Source: Cantharellus purpuraceus (Eukaryota > Basidiomycota > Agaricomycetes > Cantharellales > Hydnaceae). Taken from it: 64,000 nt of DNA. Of this stretch, positions 22,876 through 34,871 are shown one piece after another (within the stretch, counting starts at the first letter, position 1; each line of letters opens with the position of its first letter). Under the pieces are notes generated by a model. The model was not told the origin of the DNA. It made no database searches and was given only the letters and a program-made list of their open reading frames with translations. A program made the translations under genes and the position numbers. The DNA lies in NCBI GenBank assembly GCA_025174535.1, contig JALBUN010000009.1, positions 1,302,001 through 1,366,000 of the forward strand. Reading direction: 5' to 3'.

Positions 22876-23509
22876 GCGCTACGATATGACATGGCTCTCT
22901 TTTTTGATGGTCCTCATCAGTGTCCAACGCGCTCCAGCAACGTTACAGTCGCGCTCTTTTCTACCTGGCACAACGTCAGTTTCTTAGAACTCTCAGTTGA
23001 GCTTCAACAATAGGGCGTGGGACCAGCTTACAGCGGTTTGCATTATGTTATTCCAGCGCTTGTTTGAAGCGTGAGCGAGGCCTCTAACTTGCGAACGCAA
23101 TATCTCGCTCATTTCAGAATGAAATAAAATGTTCCCTAACCTACAATTCCTAATGTAGTGTTATTTTGTGATTTTTCCTCTAAAACCTCTTTAGTAAACT
23201 TCACTTTTTCTGGCAATACAAATGTTTAGGAACTGTTTTCTGCATTATTCAACATATCACTGCAGTCAGTTAGCTTTTTTGAGATTATTGAAACATAGCT
23301 AAAATAGTGTATGGAACACCCAGAAAGTCTTGTATTTCAACACACAAATTAGACTAAGTGTGGTATCTGCATTGTACCCTTCACTTCATCCTAATTATAC
23401 ATACATAGGTGAAACCATCCCCACACATGGCATGCAGTCACCATATTCAACAGCACATACAGGGAGATAAAGGTGTGCTTCCTCTGATGGTTATGGGCAG
23501 TGAAGAGAA
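22876..23509. other. Transition from host to repeat sequence, no gene seen
   Basis: The first 200 bp resemble host sequence; from about 23110 the stretch turns AT-rich with scarce CpG, like the repeats to the right. No domain or repeat boundary identified. Confidence 0.4.
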
Positions 23510-23717
23510 GGTCTTTTAGATGTAAAACTTCAGTTGTGCAGGGAGCAAACAACTGTTACATTCAGTAGTTACCTTTTAGATGTAAACTACAAGTTCTGCT
23601 CAATATAATTACATGGAGGAAATAGAACTGGTATGCATGCTTCAGTTGTGTGGGGAACAAACAACTGAAGTGCCCAATATATCAATACAAGACTTATATC
23701 TTGTGTTACACACTTGG
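23510..23717. mobile_element. Decayed LTR-S fragment, inverted
   Basis: The reverse complement of LTR-S can be followed here: CTTCAGTTGTGCAGGGAGCAAACAACTG at about 23528, then CAGTAGTTACCTTTTAGATGTA, then a second hairpin CTTCAGTTGTGTGGGGAACA with CAACTGAAG at about 23641-23671. CpGs of the intact LTR are TpG or CpA here. Truncated at both ends. Confidence 0.65.
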
Positions 23718-24212
23718 TCTGATAGGGGGTCGGAACCTGGATCAGAGTTTGGGGTTGGGGTGAGTTGTGGGGGTTGGAATGGACTTGGCTTCAGCTATGT
23801 ACTGCACCCTCACTAATGCCTGTGTCCAAGATTTTGGAGATGGAGTATGACTTAGATAGTTCAGATCAGACTTAGGAGCTAGGCATGATTCAATATTCAA
23901 ACTGGGGAATGAAGTCCCCAGTAGTACAACTCAAATACACATTTGAAATCTAATAATAATTACTCCAGTGATGGATCCCCAAGGCCACCAGCCTTATGTG
24001 AGTATGTCCAAGTCTGATGGGGATGGGTGTCTGGGTTCCTATGGTGATGGTGATGCATCAATCAGAACCAGAGGCGGATGAGTAAGATTGACAGTGACAA
24101 TTGGATGGACTGGTGGAGATGTGATGGTTTCCTAATGGAGTATAGATTTCATGTGTGTGTGGATCTGGGTGGATCAGATGGGGATCTGGCAATAATGAAT
24201 ATAGTCATAACA
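23718..24212 (-). mobile_element. Chromovirus LTR, decayed, 5'-truncated
   Basis: Matches the chromovirus LTR and ends AGTCATAACA at 24212, followed by the same GTATCTCTCCATTAAGG that abuts the better copy at 45930. Heavily CpG-depleted relative to 45525-45929. Sense of the element is minus; the antisense ORF (24213-26404) follows on plus. Confidence 0.8.
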
Positions 24213-26404
24213 GTATCTCTCCATTAAGGCCAAGCCCTTGAGGCCTCAGGTCCATGGATTGAATAGTGAGATGGTTGGGCACAGTTGGAGTTATACTGGG
24301 GGGTCTGGAGTCATAGATGCTTGTTCAGAAATACAACAAATATGTATATACAACCTATTTTCCTCAAATTTTACACAACACTTAGATTAAAACTTATTTT
24401 CATATTTCAACATGATTCTCAAATATTACACAATATACTAGATTAAAACATATTTTGATATTTTAGCATAATTCTCAAAAATAACTGTTTTTTCCCCATT
24501 TAGTGGTGGTAACTCTCTTGAAGGAACATCCAAATATCATTGATTCTTTCTTATACAATACTTGTAACATAATTTGAACCATCTTTAATCCCCACCTGGT
24601 ATTTGTATATCTAAATACCCTATATAATACCAGTTATATTAATACATTCCTATTATATCCATGTAAACAGTTATGTTCATCTCAACCAAATATCTTATCT
24701 TTTAAAGTTTATTAAAATATAGAATATATGTTTATATTTATGAAAATTTCACACATCCAAAATCTTTTAAGGAATCCAAATTGTAACTCCCTGGCTTTAT
24801 GTATCATTGAAATTCTGATGTATATCTCATATACATCAGAATATTGTATACTGACATGATTCCAAACAAGCGTCATATAAAAGGAGGGGCATGTTGAGGT
24901 CTTATCCTCAATGATGTTGAATCCTTTTGCAAATATGAGTGTGGCCAAGCTTGAGCAGTTGCTCCTGGCCCAATGGAAAGAAGAGAAAGGGGAACAGAAG
25001 CAGAAGGAGGAGGCAGAGGAGTGAAGATGGAAAGAGGAGGAGATAGAATGGAGATGAAAGGAGGAGGAGGCAGCAGAATGGAGATGGAAGGAGGAGGAGG
25101 AGATGGAACAGAGATGGAAGGAGGAGGTGGTGGTGGAATGGAGACAGAAGAAGGAGAAGGAAGCAGAGTGGAGGCAGAGGGAGGAAGAGGCAAAGGCAGA
25201 GTGAGCATGCAAGGTCAAGGAACTTGCAGCTGTGATGGAGGCCATGAGGCAGAAGGAAGTGGAGGAACAGGTGCACAAGCTAGAGGCCACCATGGAGGTA
25301 GAGGAGGAGGTGACTGGGGCAGAAATGACTAGTCAACCAGGGAGTCTGAGCATGCCAATATGGTTGTGGACCCCCAAGATCACCATTATCTAGGTCACCT
25401 AGATGGAGTTGACCCATCCAACACCTGCCCCACTGGCAGACTTGCCAGTGCATTCTCAACCATGGCCATTGTTCATGGTGGGTGTGGCTGAAGAAGATGA
25501 CATGATGGAGGTGGAGAAGGCAGAAGCAGAGGCAGATCCTGATGTGAACATGGAGCTTGATGCAAATGCAGAGCCTGCAAGGAGATGGCCTGGGTAGATG
25601 CAGTTGAAGCTCATAGATAGGTGGAGCTATATATTGCTACTACCAAGAAAAACCTTGAGGTTGCAGTCTTTGCATTGAAGGCATACCTGAGTGCTGATAC
25701 AGAGAAGTGGGAGACAGAACAGAGGGTCATATGGCATAAGGTGGAGAATTGCCTACTAGTGACTCATAAAAAGGAGTTGTGTGTTGCCAGGTCAGCAATC
25801 AAGCTCTGTAAGCACAAGATGGAGAGGGCTGCAGTGGAGTAGCAGGACAAGGAGGAGAGGGAAAACTTGGAGGCCATGTTGAAAAGGAGTGGACCACCCA
25901 AGGCTCTGGCTCCAGCAGAGCCATTTGGTGGACCCAGTGTGATATGCAACTTGTGTCATGATGTGGGTGTGGAGTGTGTGTGGCCCACTGGTCCAACCCA
26001 TCAATTTTGGTCCTGTGATCATTGTTAAGGAGGGTGCAGGATTGATGGCAAGTTTAACCCCCAAAGTCAGAGCATCAATCCCTGACCAGTGATACAAGGA
26101 GGGGTGGAGAAGGAATCAGAGAGTCATCCAGCCAAAAGGCAGCAGATGGAGGCAGGTGTTGTGGCAGCTGGAGGCAGTGGTGTCAGATCAGAGGGAGCAA
26201 TGACCAGTGCAGGTATGGGGCATGTCTCTGCACCTGGCAGTACTGTGGGCCAGCTTATCAGGCTGGTCAACATGCAGTCAGAGCATCTCTGGTGGACAGA
26301 AGGTTTGTTAGTGGACTTGGTGAAGACAATGAAATGGAAGGAGGTTCTGGAGGGGCAACAGACTGCTGAGTTGTGTCAACTGCAGAAATTCATGGCCCTC
26401 CTGG
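24213..26404 (+). pseudogene. Chromovirus antisense ORF, decayed copy
   Basis: Second copy of the ORF described at 46067-49165. After removing MITE-1 (24316-24874) the frame reads MSVAKLEQLLL-like start, an acidic/basic repeat region, KKNLEVAVFALKAYLSADTEK, THKKELCVARSAIKLCKHKME, GPPKALAPAEPFGG, then CNLCHDVGVECVW and SCDHC (cysteine cluster, last Cys arm damaged) and VGQLIRLVNMQSEHLW. Several stops. Its C-terminus is cut at FMALL by the H-element LTR at 26405. At 25776-25800 it preserves the uninterrupted site into which LTR-A jumped in the other copy (KELCVARSAI). Confidence 0.75.
24316..24874 (+). mobile_element. MITE-1 copy 3 with ATA target duplication
   Basis: Ends GATGCTTGTTCAG and CCAAACAAGCGTC; flanked by ATA at 24313-24315 and 24875-24877. 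The paralogous empty site at 46021-46040 (GTCTGGAGACATATAAAAGG) shows that only the element and one ATA were added. Confidence 0.92.
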
Positions 26405-26836
26405 TGTAAGTACCCAAGGTACTTACTTACTATAGTATATAATTATAATTAATGTATGCAGCATTCCATTAAGGAATGCTGTCTTCTTGGTAGATATATG
26501 CACCCTATGGGTGCATATGTATAGTTATTATGTAAGCCAGTGAACCCAAGTACATGTGTGGGTCCACATATAGTAGACAGACATTAGAAAACAATCACAC
26601 TGTACAGCACATTGCACAACCAATATACTTGGTTGAGTTCTGTATAACAGTGTGAACTAAGACACCCATTTACACATTTTTGAACTTCCAAAGGAAGAAT
26701 CAATTGATTCTTCCTCATTATTGAAGTTTTCTGGTCAATACTACAAAACTGGCTGTTGCTGGTGTACAGATGTATACCAACCCCCCCAGTCACTCATATA
26801 AGTGAGCAACTAGTAGACTGACTTAGTTAGTCTACA
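26405..26836 (+). mobile_element. H element 5' LTR, 432 bp
   Basis: Begins TGTAAGTACCCAAGG and ends TTAGTTAGTCTACA, inserted into the decayed antisense ORF. Homologous LTR starts at 43317 and 42590 (minus) share its first 235-285 bp. Contains short palindromes (GCAGCATTCC ... GGAATGCTG). Confidence 0.8.
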
Positions 26837-26865
26837 AAGATAGAAGAAAGAAAGGAGTCATCATA

Positions 26866-28771
26866 ATGATGACTTGCAGTAGAGTGAGTCATGCTGGCAG
26901 TGCCCAGGACATCATAAATGATGAATGGTGGCATGTAGCCAGCAGCAGAAGCTCCCATGAAGGGGAGCTAGACCCTAGAGAAGCCATAGGGACTTCTTGT
27001 AAGGAGGACTCTAGGAGAGAGTCATCATGGTTGCAAGACCACACAGATAGTTGTACAATAGATCATCTGTCAAACAGGAACCCCTCATCAAGTGGTTCTC
27101 TGATTAGAGAAGAAAGGAGGAGACAGTCATTAACTGCCTCCAACATTCCTAAAGGAAAGGAATGTGCTCAATATACAAGCACAAGTAGGAGTAGCAATAC
27201 TTCTACTAGGGAATTGTGCAGCATGGAGCAGTGTGAAACCCACAGGTCAATTGCAAGATTGACCAAACAACTCATGTGTAATCAACATGAGATGAAGAGC
27301 ATTAGCGAAGCTAGTGCTCAGGCAGCTAAGATGGCTGCCAAAGCAGGACATGCTGCCACTACTATGGGGCAGCAAATTGCAGAGCTAGGAATGATGTTAA
27401 AATCACTCCAAGAGAACTCTGAGTGACACAAGTCATGTCACTGAAGATCAGATTCTCAATGAGAATCTGAATCTGGAGAGTCTGGATCTCCCCAGGGTGA
27501 GAGGATCCAACCAAATGATTGATTGGACAGAGGAAATGAGATTCCCCCAATGGAGGGAATCAGAGACCCAATAATCCCTGTAAGACAAGGATTACCGATC
27601 CAGACTGAGGAGGAAACTCCTCAATCTATGGCAAAGGAGCTTGATCAAGAGATCAAGCTATGGAAACAACAAGAAGTTGAGGCTTCTCATAAACACAGAT
27701 TAGCCCTTGAATGGAAGGCTAAACATGCAGAGCAGGAGCTCAGCCAGCTGTTTAGAGAGCAGTGGCCCCAGCAAGAGCTCAATGTGGCTGTCAATTTAAA
27801 CTGACAGTTGCAACATGTGCTGAACAGTTATCAGCACATATGAGTGGCAGGCCTTTCAGGAGACACCCACCATGAACAATGAGATACCCAATGGGTACCT
27901 CAAGAAGATATTCCCTATAACAGGGAACAATCAGCACTATTGACTCTAGAAAGTCAAGGCATGCCAGATCAATTGAACACAATTGATCCTATTGACAGCA
28001 TTACTTGCATGGTGTGAGTAGCCATAGTTGATAATAGAGATACAGACCCAGAGAAGTCTGTACTTGCCAAGGTGGGCATTAAAGTATTGCCTCCTGAGCA
28101 ATATGCAGGAGGTGCAGATCTCAAAGAGTTTGAGATCTTTGTAGCAGGTATGCTACGATGGCTGAAGATGAATAATCTTCTAGGGCCATCAAATACAGAG
28201 TTTCAACTATTGTACTTAGGCATGTGCCTTAAAGGCAAGGCCCAGGAATGGTTCTACAGAAATGTAGAACACTGACAGGGCAGTCCAAGACTGGACCCTG
28301 GAAACTGCAATCCAAGGATTGCAGTGTAGATTCCTACACACCCTGATGCATCATCATGTGTCAAATAAATTTGACTCTGTAACACAGGGTCAAAGGACCA
28401 TTCATGAATTAATGAATGATCTAGATAAGTATGTGGGCCGCATGATAATGCCACCAGATGCATACATGTACAGGAAGAGGTTTGTAACTGCAATGCACAA
28501 ACCTCTGAGACAAGAAGTCCTCAAGAAGGGCTTCAATGCCAAGTTTAGCAGTATCAAGCAGTTGTACAAAACTGCTCAAATGATAGAGGAAGCAACACAA
28601 TATCACCACAGTATGCAACACCCAGAGAATGAGACTAATGTGTCCTCCTCAACCCATAGACAAGTAGTCAATAGAACTACTAGTATGATGAGTGCAGGGA
28701 CTTGACCCATGCCCCAGGGACATGTGTACATGGCTCCCAATACACACTCATGACAAGCGAGTGCACCAAGG
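26866..28771 (+). pseudogene. H element gag
   Basis: ATG at 26866 opens a 186-codon Ser/Thr-rich N-terminal region with a helical end (ARLTKQLMCNQHEMKSISEASAQAAK). Frames at 27523-27804 (coiled-coil-like, EEETPQSMAKELDQEIKLW) and 28072-28705 follow. The latter is a retrotransposon Gag core: PPEQYAGGADLKEFEIFV, LGMCLKGKAQEWFYRN, then FDSVTQGQRTIHELMNDL, MPPDAYMYRKRFVTAMH and EVLKKGFNAKFSSIKQLYKTAQMIEEA. Broken by several frameshifts and stops. It is interrupted at 28771 by a chromovirus LTR. Confidence 0.8.
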
Positions 28772-29288
28772 TGTTATGACTATATTCATTAACACCCAGA
28801 TCCCCATCCAATCCACTCAGATCCCCACATGTATGAAATCTATACTCCATTTGGAAACTGCCATGTCTCCATCTACCTGTCTGATTGTCATCGCTGATTC
28901 TGCCCATCCGTCTCTGGTTCCGATTGATGCATCAGCATCACCATAGGAACCTGGACATCCGTCCCCATTGGACTCAGACATACTCATGTAAGGCCGTTGG
29001 CCTCGGAGACCCATCACCGGAGTAATTATTATTAGATTTCAAAATATGTATTTAAGTTGCCCAACTGGGGACTTCATTCCCCAGTACGAATATTGAATCA
29101 CACCTAGTTCCTAAGTCTGATCCTAACTCTCTAAGTTGTACTCCATCTCTGAAATCTCAGACACCAGTATTAGTGAGGGTGCAGCACATAAGCTGAAGCC
29201 AAGTCTGTTCCGACCCCCATGATGTACTCCAACTCTGACGAAACCTCCAACCCAATCTCCGACCCCCAATCGGACCTAGTGCGTAACA
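28772..29288 (+). mobile_element. Chromovirus solo LTR inside H element
   Basis: Starts TGTTATGAC and ends GTGCGTAACA. About 517 bp, intermediate in CpG decay. Flanks CAAGG and TGGGT do not match, so either the target copies have diverged or a flanking deletion took place. Confidence 0.85.
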
Positions 29289-30871
29289 TGGGTGCAACAA
29301 GTGTGATGCATATGTGTTGCACTTAATTGAGGCCCAAAATGGAGGCCAACTATATCTTTCCACCGCTTTGGTGGAAAGGGCATTAAGAGTCACATGGCTG
29401 TGACTTATATGCAACATCAAAGATGATGTCGCAACACCTTATTGTGAAGACTACAATAAGATGTACAAGGATAACTCAGACCTATTAACTCAAAGGACTT
29501 CTTGACAATAAGAAGTCCAAAGTAACTCATCTCAGAGACAAGTTAAAAACACTGAAGGAGGCTGCTGACAGAGCACCTCCTACATTCAACACCAAGCTCA
29601 TGACAGTGCACTTGGCCCCAGTAGCATTGCTATCACATGCTATGGCAGGCAAATCATTGCCTGCCATTATGTCATCACAGCCCATGGCGTCATCATCATG
29701 GGAAATGATTGACCTCACCAAAGAGGATGATCTCCCAGGCAAATTGCCCTGGGTTGACCCTTGTGGGTTCAAAGGTCAAGATTGGGATGATACTGACCCA
29801 ATCTGGGAAGGATATGACCACAATTGTAGTCTCCTCCTGGCTAGCATCCCCAAGGGTGCTAAGCAACCAGGCAAACTCAAAGAGTTTGCCCTATCAGAAA
29901 TTGAAGCTGAGATTGATCAGCTTTGAAAGGAGTATATGGCTGGTGATACCAGCCATAGACGCTTGTTCGGAATCATGTCAGTATACAATATTCTGATGTA
30001 TAGGAGATATACATCAGAATTTCAATGATACATAAAGCCAGGGAGTTACAATTTGGATATCTTAAAAGATTTTGGATGTGTGAAATTTTCATAAATATAA
30101 ACATATATTCTATATTTTAATAAACTTTAAAAGATGAGATATTTGGTTGAGATGAACATAATCATTTACATGGATATAATAGGAATGTATGTATTAATAT
30201 AATTGGTATTATATAGGGTATTTAGATATACAAATACCAGGTGGGGATTAAAGATGGTTCAAATTATGTTACAAGTATTGTATAAGAAAGAATCAATGAT
30301 ATTTGGATGTTCCTTCAAGAGAGTTGCCACCACTAAATGGGGAAAAAACAATTATTTTTGAGAATTATGCCAAAATATCACAATATGTTTTAATCTAGTA
30401 TATTGTGTAAAATTTGAGAATCATGTTGAAATATGAAAATAAGTTTGAATTGAAGTGTATTGTATAAAATTTGAGGAAAATAGGTTGTATATACGTATTT
30501 GTTGTATTTCTGAACAAGCGTCATACTTTAAAAGACCTAGTGTTGAAGACGCTGGAGGAAGCCCAGTGTACAAATTATCACAAATGCTGGGATGATTTCA
30601 GGCATGCTTGAGAGCATGCCAATGTGGAGAAATCATTCCCCAAATGGGCACTGTGGTTCATGACTGTGGCTGACCCTCCCAGAGCAGTCACTGGCCACCT
30701 GCTGTGACCTCTGGGCAAGTCTGCCCCTATCAGGGCAGACTGGTTTGACATCTGTGATACAGACACTCCAGAGTTCATATCACTCCATAAAAAAGCATTG
30801 GCCACACCGTTCATGGAACAGACTGTACTGATGCACAGAGTCATCAAGAGAATGACTCTGCTGGCTCACGC
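29289..30871 (+). pseudogene. H element second ORF, 5' part
   Basis: After removing MITE-1 (29958-30522) the plus frame reads LRDKLKTLKEAADRAPPTFN, MTVHLAPVALLSHAMAGKS, DLTKEDDLPGKLPWVDPCG, DDTDPIWEGYDHN, KFCALSEIE-like text to KEYMAGDTSH, then LKDLVLKTLEEAQCTNYHKC, WALWFMTVADPPRAVTGHL and KKALATPFMEQTVLMHRVIKR, ending MTLLAHA at the LTR-A boundary. I do not recognise the family. No RT, RNase H or integrase motif is present. The frame continues exactly at 44108 on the minus strand (43331-44108 entry). Confidence 0.65.
29958..30522 (-). mobile_element. MITE-1 copy 4 with ATA target duplication
   Basis: Ends GACGCTTGTTCGGAATC and TTTCTGAACAAGCGTC; ATA at 29955-29957 and 30523-30525. 565 bp. 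Interrupts the H element ORF without changing the frame of the reconstructed site. Confidence 0.92.
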
Positions 30872-32294
30872 TGTCGGTTCGCTTAAGGAATAGATCCTAT
30901 AAGCCTGCGCGCAACGGTCCTAGCAAGCAGACGGTGTGTAACGCAGTTGTTCAGCACTCCAAAGATCAATCAGGGCAAGGGGTACATAACAGGGAAGTGG
31001 GATAGTGCTCTGTGGTTGGATGAGGATGGGAGCAAAAGGTCGGTCCCGATGGCTGATCGTGCTCTGTGACTGGATGACAATGCGGAGCCCGGTTGGGAGG
31101 TACGCGAAAGCTGGTTTCAGGAGAATCAACCTCTCGGTGGCGGAGGGAAATCTGATCGTTGAACCAAGGTGTTTACCTCGGTGTAGAGATGATGGATTGT
31201 GATGTAGAGCGTAGAGCGTAGACTTAGAGCGTGGACTTTGACTTTAGAGCGTTGGCTGAAAACTTGTTGATTTTCCAAAGGCGAAGACTAGCGCCCTTTT
31301 ATATACAAATCCCCAGAGCACAATGACACAATATGAGGAGCAAATGATGCGATATGATGCAAGAAATGCTGATCAAGCCAGCTGACGAAGCGTGTGAAGT
31401 TGAACTACTAAAGGGGAAATCATGGAGAAATGAAATGACAGATAGGGGTAATCTTTGTAAGAATAGGGGGCGATGAGTAATAAAAGAACCAAAAATAGAA
31501 CAAGGATGAGTAAGTCGTGTATGAATGAATTAAAAGATGAAACAGGGGTGAGTCATATAAAAGAACAATAGAAACGTCCACCAATACCATCTTCCCTACG
31601 GCTCCGAAGGTTAATTGACCCTGAGTCACATGAGGACTTCAGTCAGCTTCCACAACAAATACTCCTTATTGTCTTAGTGATCCATCTCCATATGGTATCC
31701 CGCTCCAAGAGTATTTGGTCCCTTTGTCTGACACGATGTAACCTGAGTCGGATTGAAGTGGGAGGATAGGTCGGCAATGGCGACTGAAATTCTACCTCAC
31801 GTTCGACTCTTCTATCCGTGTTACGATATAGAGGTGAAATGTTGAGGAATGTATATGGTTCAACGGAATTGTGAAAGAATATGGGATCGCCAATGGCATA
31901 AGAGAGACATGGTGGGGATCTTGGACGTTGAAAGAGTTTTGGAAGTATTTTGACACGTGGAGGTGGCTTAACATGCCCATGGAGCTCGGCGTATTTTTGA
32001 TAGTCCTCTGTGTCCAGAGACCAGTGTGACGTATTATTAGAAGTGATGTTGGAGAGGGGAATAGAATGGGAAGCCATGTGAATGATGATGAAAGGATCGG
32101 TGTGAATAGAAAGCTGATAATGATCGATGGCGATGAAACACGAGTGACAATCGATGGCTCGAATTAGAGACTGAGGTGGATAGGGAGTTGCGGCGCTATT
32201 TAAAAGTTGATACGAAAAGACACTGGCGGAGTTGGACTGTCAGAGTGGTTCGATATGCGTCCTCGATGCGTCCTCGATGCGTCCTGGCTCGTCA
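30872..32294 (-). mobile_element. LTR-A copy 1 (solo LTR, 1,423 bp)
   Basis: Plus-strand ends are TGTCGGTTCGC and CCTGGCTCGTCA; ORF and TATA box (ATATAAAAGGG near 31300) run on minus. Left flank CTCACGC, right flank GCGCAGCAC: they do not match each other, but each matches a flank of LTR-A copy 2 (44109-45520). Nearly identical to copy 2; one 11-bp extra repeat of TGCGTCCTCGA near 32270 accounts for the length difference. No internal domain of a retroelement is attached. Confidence 0.88.
31643..32077 (-). CDS. 144-aa ORF inside LTR-A copy 1
   Basis: Opens MASHSIPLSNITSNN and closes TIRSICCGS. Identical in amino-acid sequence to the ORF at 44315-44749. Pro-rich centre (KPPPRVKILPKLFQRPRSPP) and a basic C-terminal third (RLRLHRVRQRDQILLERD). 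No signal peptide, membrane segment or known domain. A TTTTAAATA box lies about 120 bp upstream of the ATG. Confidence 0.5.
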   Translation of the reverse strand: MASHSIPLSNITSNNTSHWSLDTEDYQKYAELHGHVKPPPRVKILPKLFQRPRSPPCLSYAIGDPIFFHNSVEPYTFLNISPLYRNTDRRVEREVEFQSPLPTYPPTSIRLRLHRVRQRDQILLERDTIWRWITKTIRSICCGS

Positions 32295-32403
32295 GCGCAG
32301 CACATAAGCTGAAGCCAAGTCCAGCCCGACCCCCACGACGTGCTCCGACTCCAACCCAACCTCCAACCCAAACTCCAACCCCAATCGGACCTAGTGTGTA
32401 ACA
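32295..32403 (+). mobile_element. Chromovirus LTR, 109-bp end piece
   Basis: Sense-orientation 3' end of the chromovirus LTR, ending GTGTGTAACA and followed by GACAA (32404-32408). The same GACAA (TTGTC on plus, 56713-56717) flanks the chromovirus LTR at 56187-56712. It starts at GCGC, the exact point where the rest of the LTR resumes at 45521. It is the detached end of that LTR. Confidence 0.88.
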
Positions 32404-33275
32404 GACAATTGCTTCATCCTTGCTGACAAGCCACCATGCTGCATTGCACATGCTCTAAAAACAATGGGAGGATTGTACTGTTTGATTGAAGACCCACCTG
32501 TTCAAAGGAGGATGCAAACTTTACAAACACATCATGCATTGCTGACATAAATCTACTTCACCAATGACTAGGCCACCTTGGGCATAACAACGTGAAGCAC
32601 CTGATTGCTAGAGGGGTGGCCGAAGGAGTGGAGTCAGTGGGAGGATGCATAGAGATCTGTGAAGCATGTATACATGGAAAACAACACAGGCTTCCATTTC
32701 CACTCTCTACAAAAAGTGCCAGACACAAATTGGACCTTATACATTCTGACATTTGTGGGCCATTTGCCTTCAGCCTAGGAGGAAAGTGCTATTTTGTCAC
32801 CTTTATTGACGATCACACATGCCATGTCTGGGTTTATCTTCTGCATAAAAAGGGAGATGTGCTAGTGACCTTCAAAGACTTCAAGCTGATGGTTGAGAAC
32901 CAGGTGGAAACCACTATTAAGACATTATTCTCTGATGGCAGTGGAGAATACACATCCTTTGAATTTGAGGGCTATCTAAAGGTGCATGGTATTCTACATG
33001 AAAAGATGGTGTCTTATTCTCCAGAACAGAACGGACTTGCAGAAGTTGAAAACCATATGCTTGTGGAACATGTAAGAGCAATGCTCCATGACGCAAATCT
33101 CAGCAAGGGTTTCTGGGGGGCAGCTTTATTAACTGCTGCATACCTTGCAAACAGATCACCAGTAGCATGCCTTCGAGATGTGACACCACACGAAGCTTGG
33201 ACCAGCTTCAAGCCACAGCTGAGTAACCTGTGTCCATTTGGCTGTCCAGCATATGCACATGTACCTAAACAATAG
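32404..33275 (+). pseudogene. Ty1/copia pol: protease end, GAG-pre-integrase, integrase core
   Basis: Begins in the sequence after the protease (NCFILADKPPC), then LGHLGHNNVKHLIARG and CEACIHGKQHRLPF (HHCC zinc site), then integrase: DLIHSDICGPF, FIDDHTCHVWVYLL, FSDGSGEY and SPEQNGLAEVENH (D, D and E of the DDE triad visible), VRAMLHDANLSKGFWGAAL, FGCPAYAHVPK. Stops early in the stretch. The upstream protease and gag of this same element are at 56713-59030 on minus. Cut at 33275 by LTR-G. Confidence 0.9.
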
Positions 33276-33798
33276 TGAATGAAACTGGATTTTATTATGA
33301 AATATGAGTTGGATGCCTTGCTGGGTCCAAAGTCAGTAGAGGTCAGATGGGAGGTGTATATATGCATGTTCATAAATTGTGTAAGAGTTGTATGGCCTTG
33401 TGGATGTTACCAATGGATAGATATAAATGAGAAGCAATCAGATCATTCAAGATATCGACAAAACTTGAAGAAACACAGAAGATATGATAAAAACAATGAT
33501 TTCACTTTCAGATATGGCAACCCATCAAACAGGGTTGGAGAGGCTAAAACTCTTGTTCATTTCATTACTAGCTAGGCTTATTTTATACAAGCTATACATA
33601 TATAGAGTCTGTATGAGAATTATTGAGCCGAAGGGATAAAGGGAAAATAAATGAGCATGAAAACAAATTAGGGGTGATCCCCTAACCCCTACCTCCTGAC
33701 CTCCTTACCCATTCATTTTCCTATCCCCTAACCCCTCAGCTCCTTTCCTACTTGCTCCTGGGCCTCCTATATGCCCCTGAGCTTTGCATATCCTAACA
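33276..33798 (-). mobile_element. LTR-G, copia-type LTR within copia pol
   Basis: On minus it runs TGTTAGGATATGC to GTTTCATTCA, with a purine-rich 5' tract and CTTGTATAAAATAAGCCTAG, which parallels CTTGTATAAAACACGCCTAG in LTR-F. So F and G are related LTR families. Flanks AATAG and GATTT do not match, and several integrase codons between PKQ and DFKAWKG are missing, indicating a small deletion at one edge. Confidence 0.75.
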
Positions 33799-34305
33799 GA
33801 TTTCAAAGCATGGAAAGGAACAATGATGGGATATGTACCAGGGACAAAGGACTATTGGCTCTGGGACCCTAAGCGAAGGACAATATTTGTGTCAAGAGAT
33901 GTAATCTTCAATGAACGGAAAGATCTGTCCAAGGCACCTACCCAAGAAGAATATCAATTCAATCTTTGGCAGAGTACCAAAGAATCTGGCAATGCTAAGG
34001 AAGTGCTACCAGCTGAAGGCCCAGATGTAGATGAAGAACCTGACACAGCAACATCACCAGAAACTGAAATGCACAATCAAGACAAGCTTTGGAGTAACAG
34101 GACAGATGCAGCAACTGAAGAACATACTACTTGAGACCCAGCTGCAGGACCCAGAAAATGGTGAACAGAATTGGAAATGCTCAGAAATCCACTGGAGATC
34201 CTGGGTCCACAAACATGCAGACTACCAGCAAGATACAGGCAAGATGAGACTCCAATGGTGGGGGACAAGCCAGAGGAGATGAGTGGACTGACAGAGATAG
34301 CCTAT
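33799..34305 (+). pseudogene. Copia pol: integrase C-terminus and linker
   Basis: Reads DFKAWKGTMMGYVPGTKDYW, LWDPKRRTIFVSRDVIFNE (the standard copia integrase-to-RT landmark), then an acidic linker (EGPDVDEEPDTATSPE). A frameshift precedes a MITE-1 insertion at 34306. Confidence 0.85.
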
Positions 34306-34871
34306 GACGCTTGTTCAGAAATACAACAAATATGTATATACAACCTATTTTCCTCAAATTTTATACAATACACTTCAATTCAAACTTATTTTCATATTTC
34401 AACATGACTCTCAAAATTTACACAATATACTAGATTAAAACATATTGTGATATTTTGGCATAATTCTCAAAAATAACTGTTTTTTTCCCCATTTAGTGGT
34501 GGCAACTCTCTTGAAGGAACATCCAAATATCATTGATTCTTTCTTATACAATACTTGTAACATAATTTGAACCATCTTTAATCCCCACCTGGTATTTGTA
34601 TATCTAAATACCCTATATAATACCAATTATATTAATACATACATTCCTATTATATCCATGTAAATGATTATGTTCATCTCAACCAAATATCTCATCTTTT
34701 AAAGTTTATTAAAATATAGAATATATGTTTATATTTATGAAAATTTCACACATCCAAAATCTTTTAAGATATCCAAATTGTAACTCCCTGGCTTTATGTA
34801 TCATTGAAATTCTGATGTATATCTCATATACATCAGAATATTGTATACTGACATGATTCCGAACAAGTGTC
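34306..34871 (+). mobile_element. MITE-1 copy 5 with TAT target duplication
   Basis: Ends GACGCTTGTTCAG and CCGAACAAGTGTC; TAT at 34303-34305 and 34872-34874 (TAT is ATA on the other strand). 566 bp. Confidence 0.92.

Noticed and set aside
24712..25293. Long Ser/Cys/Leu-rich minus-strand ORFs (also 46015-46652)
   Set aside because: They are the antisense shadow of the E/K/R repeat region of the plus-strand accessory ORF (GAG/GAA/AGG codons read backwards as CTC/TTC/CCT); composition is purely a by-product.
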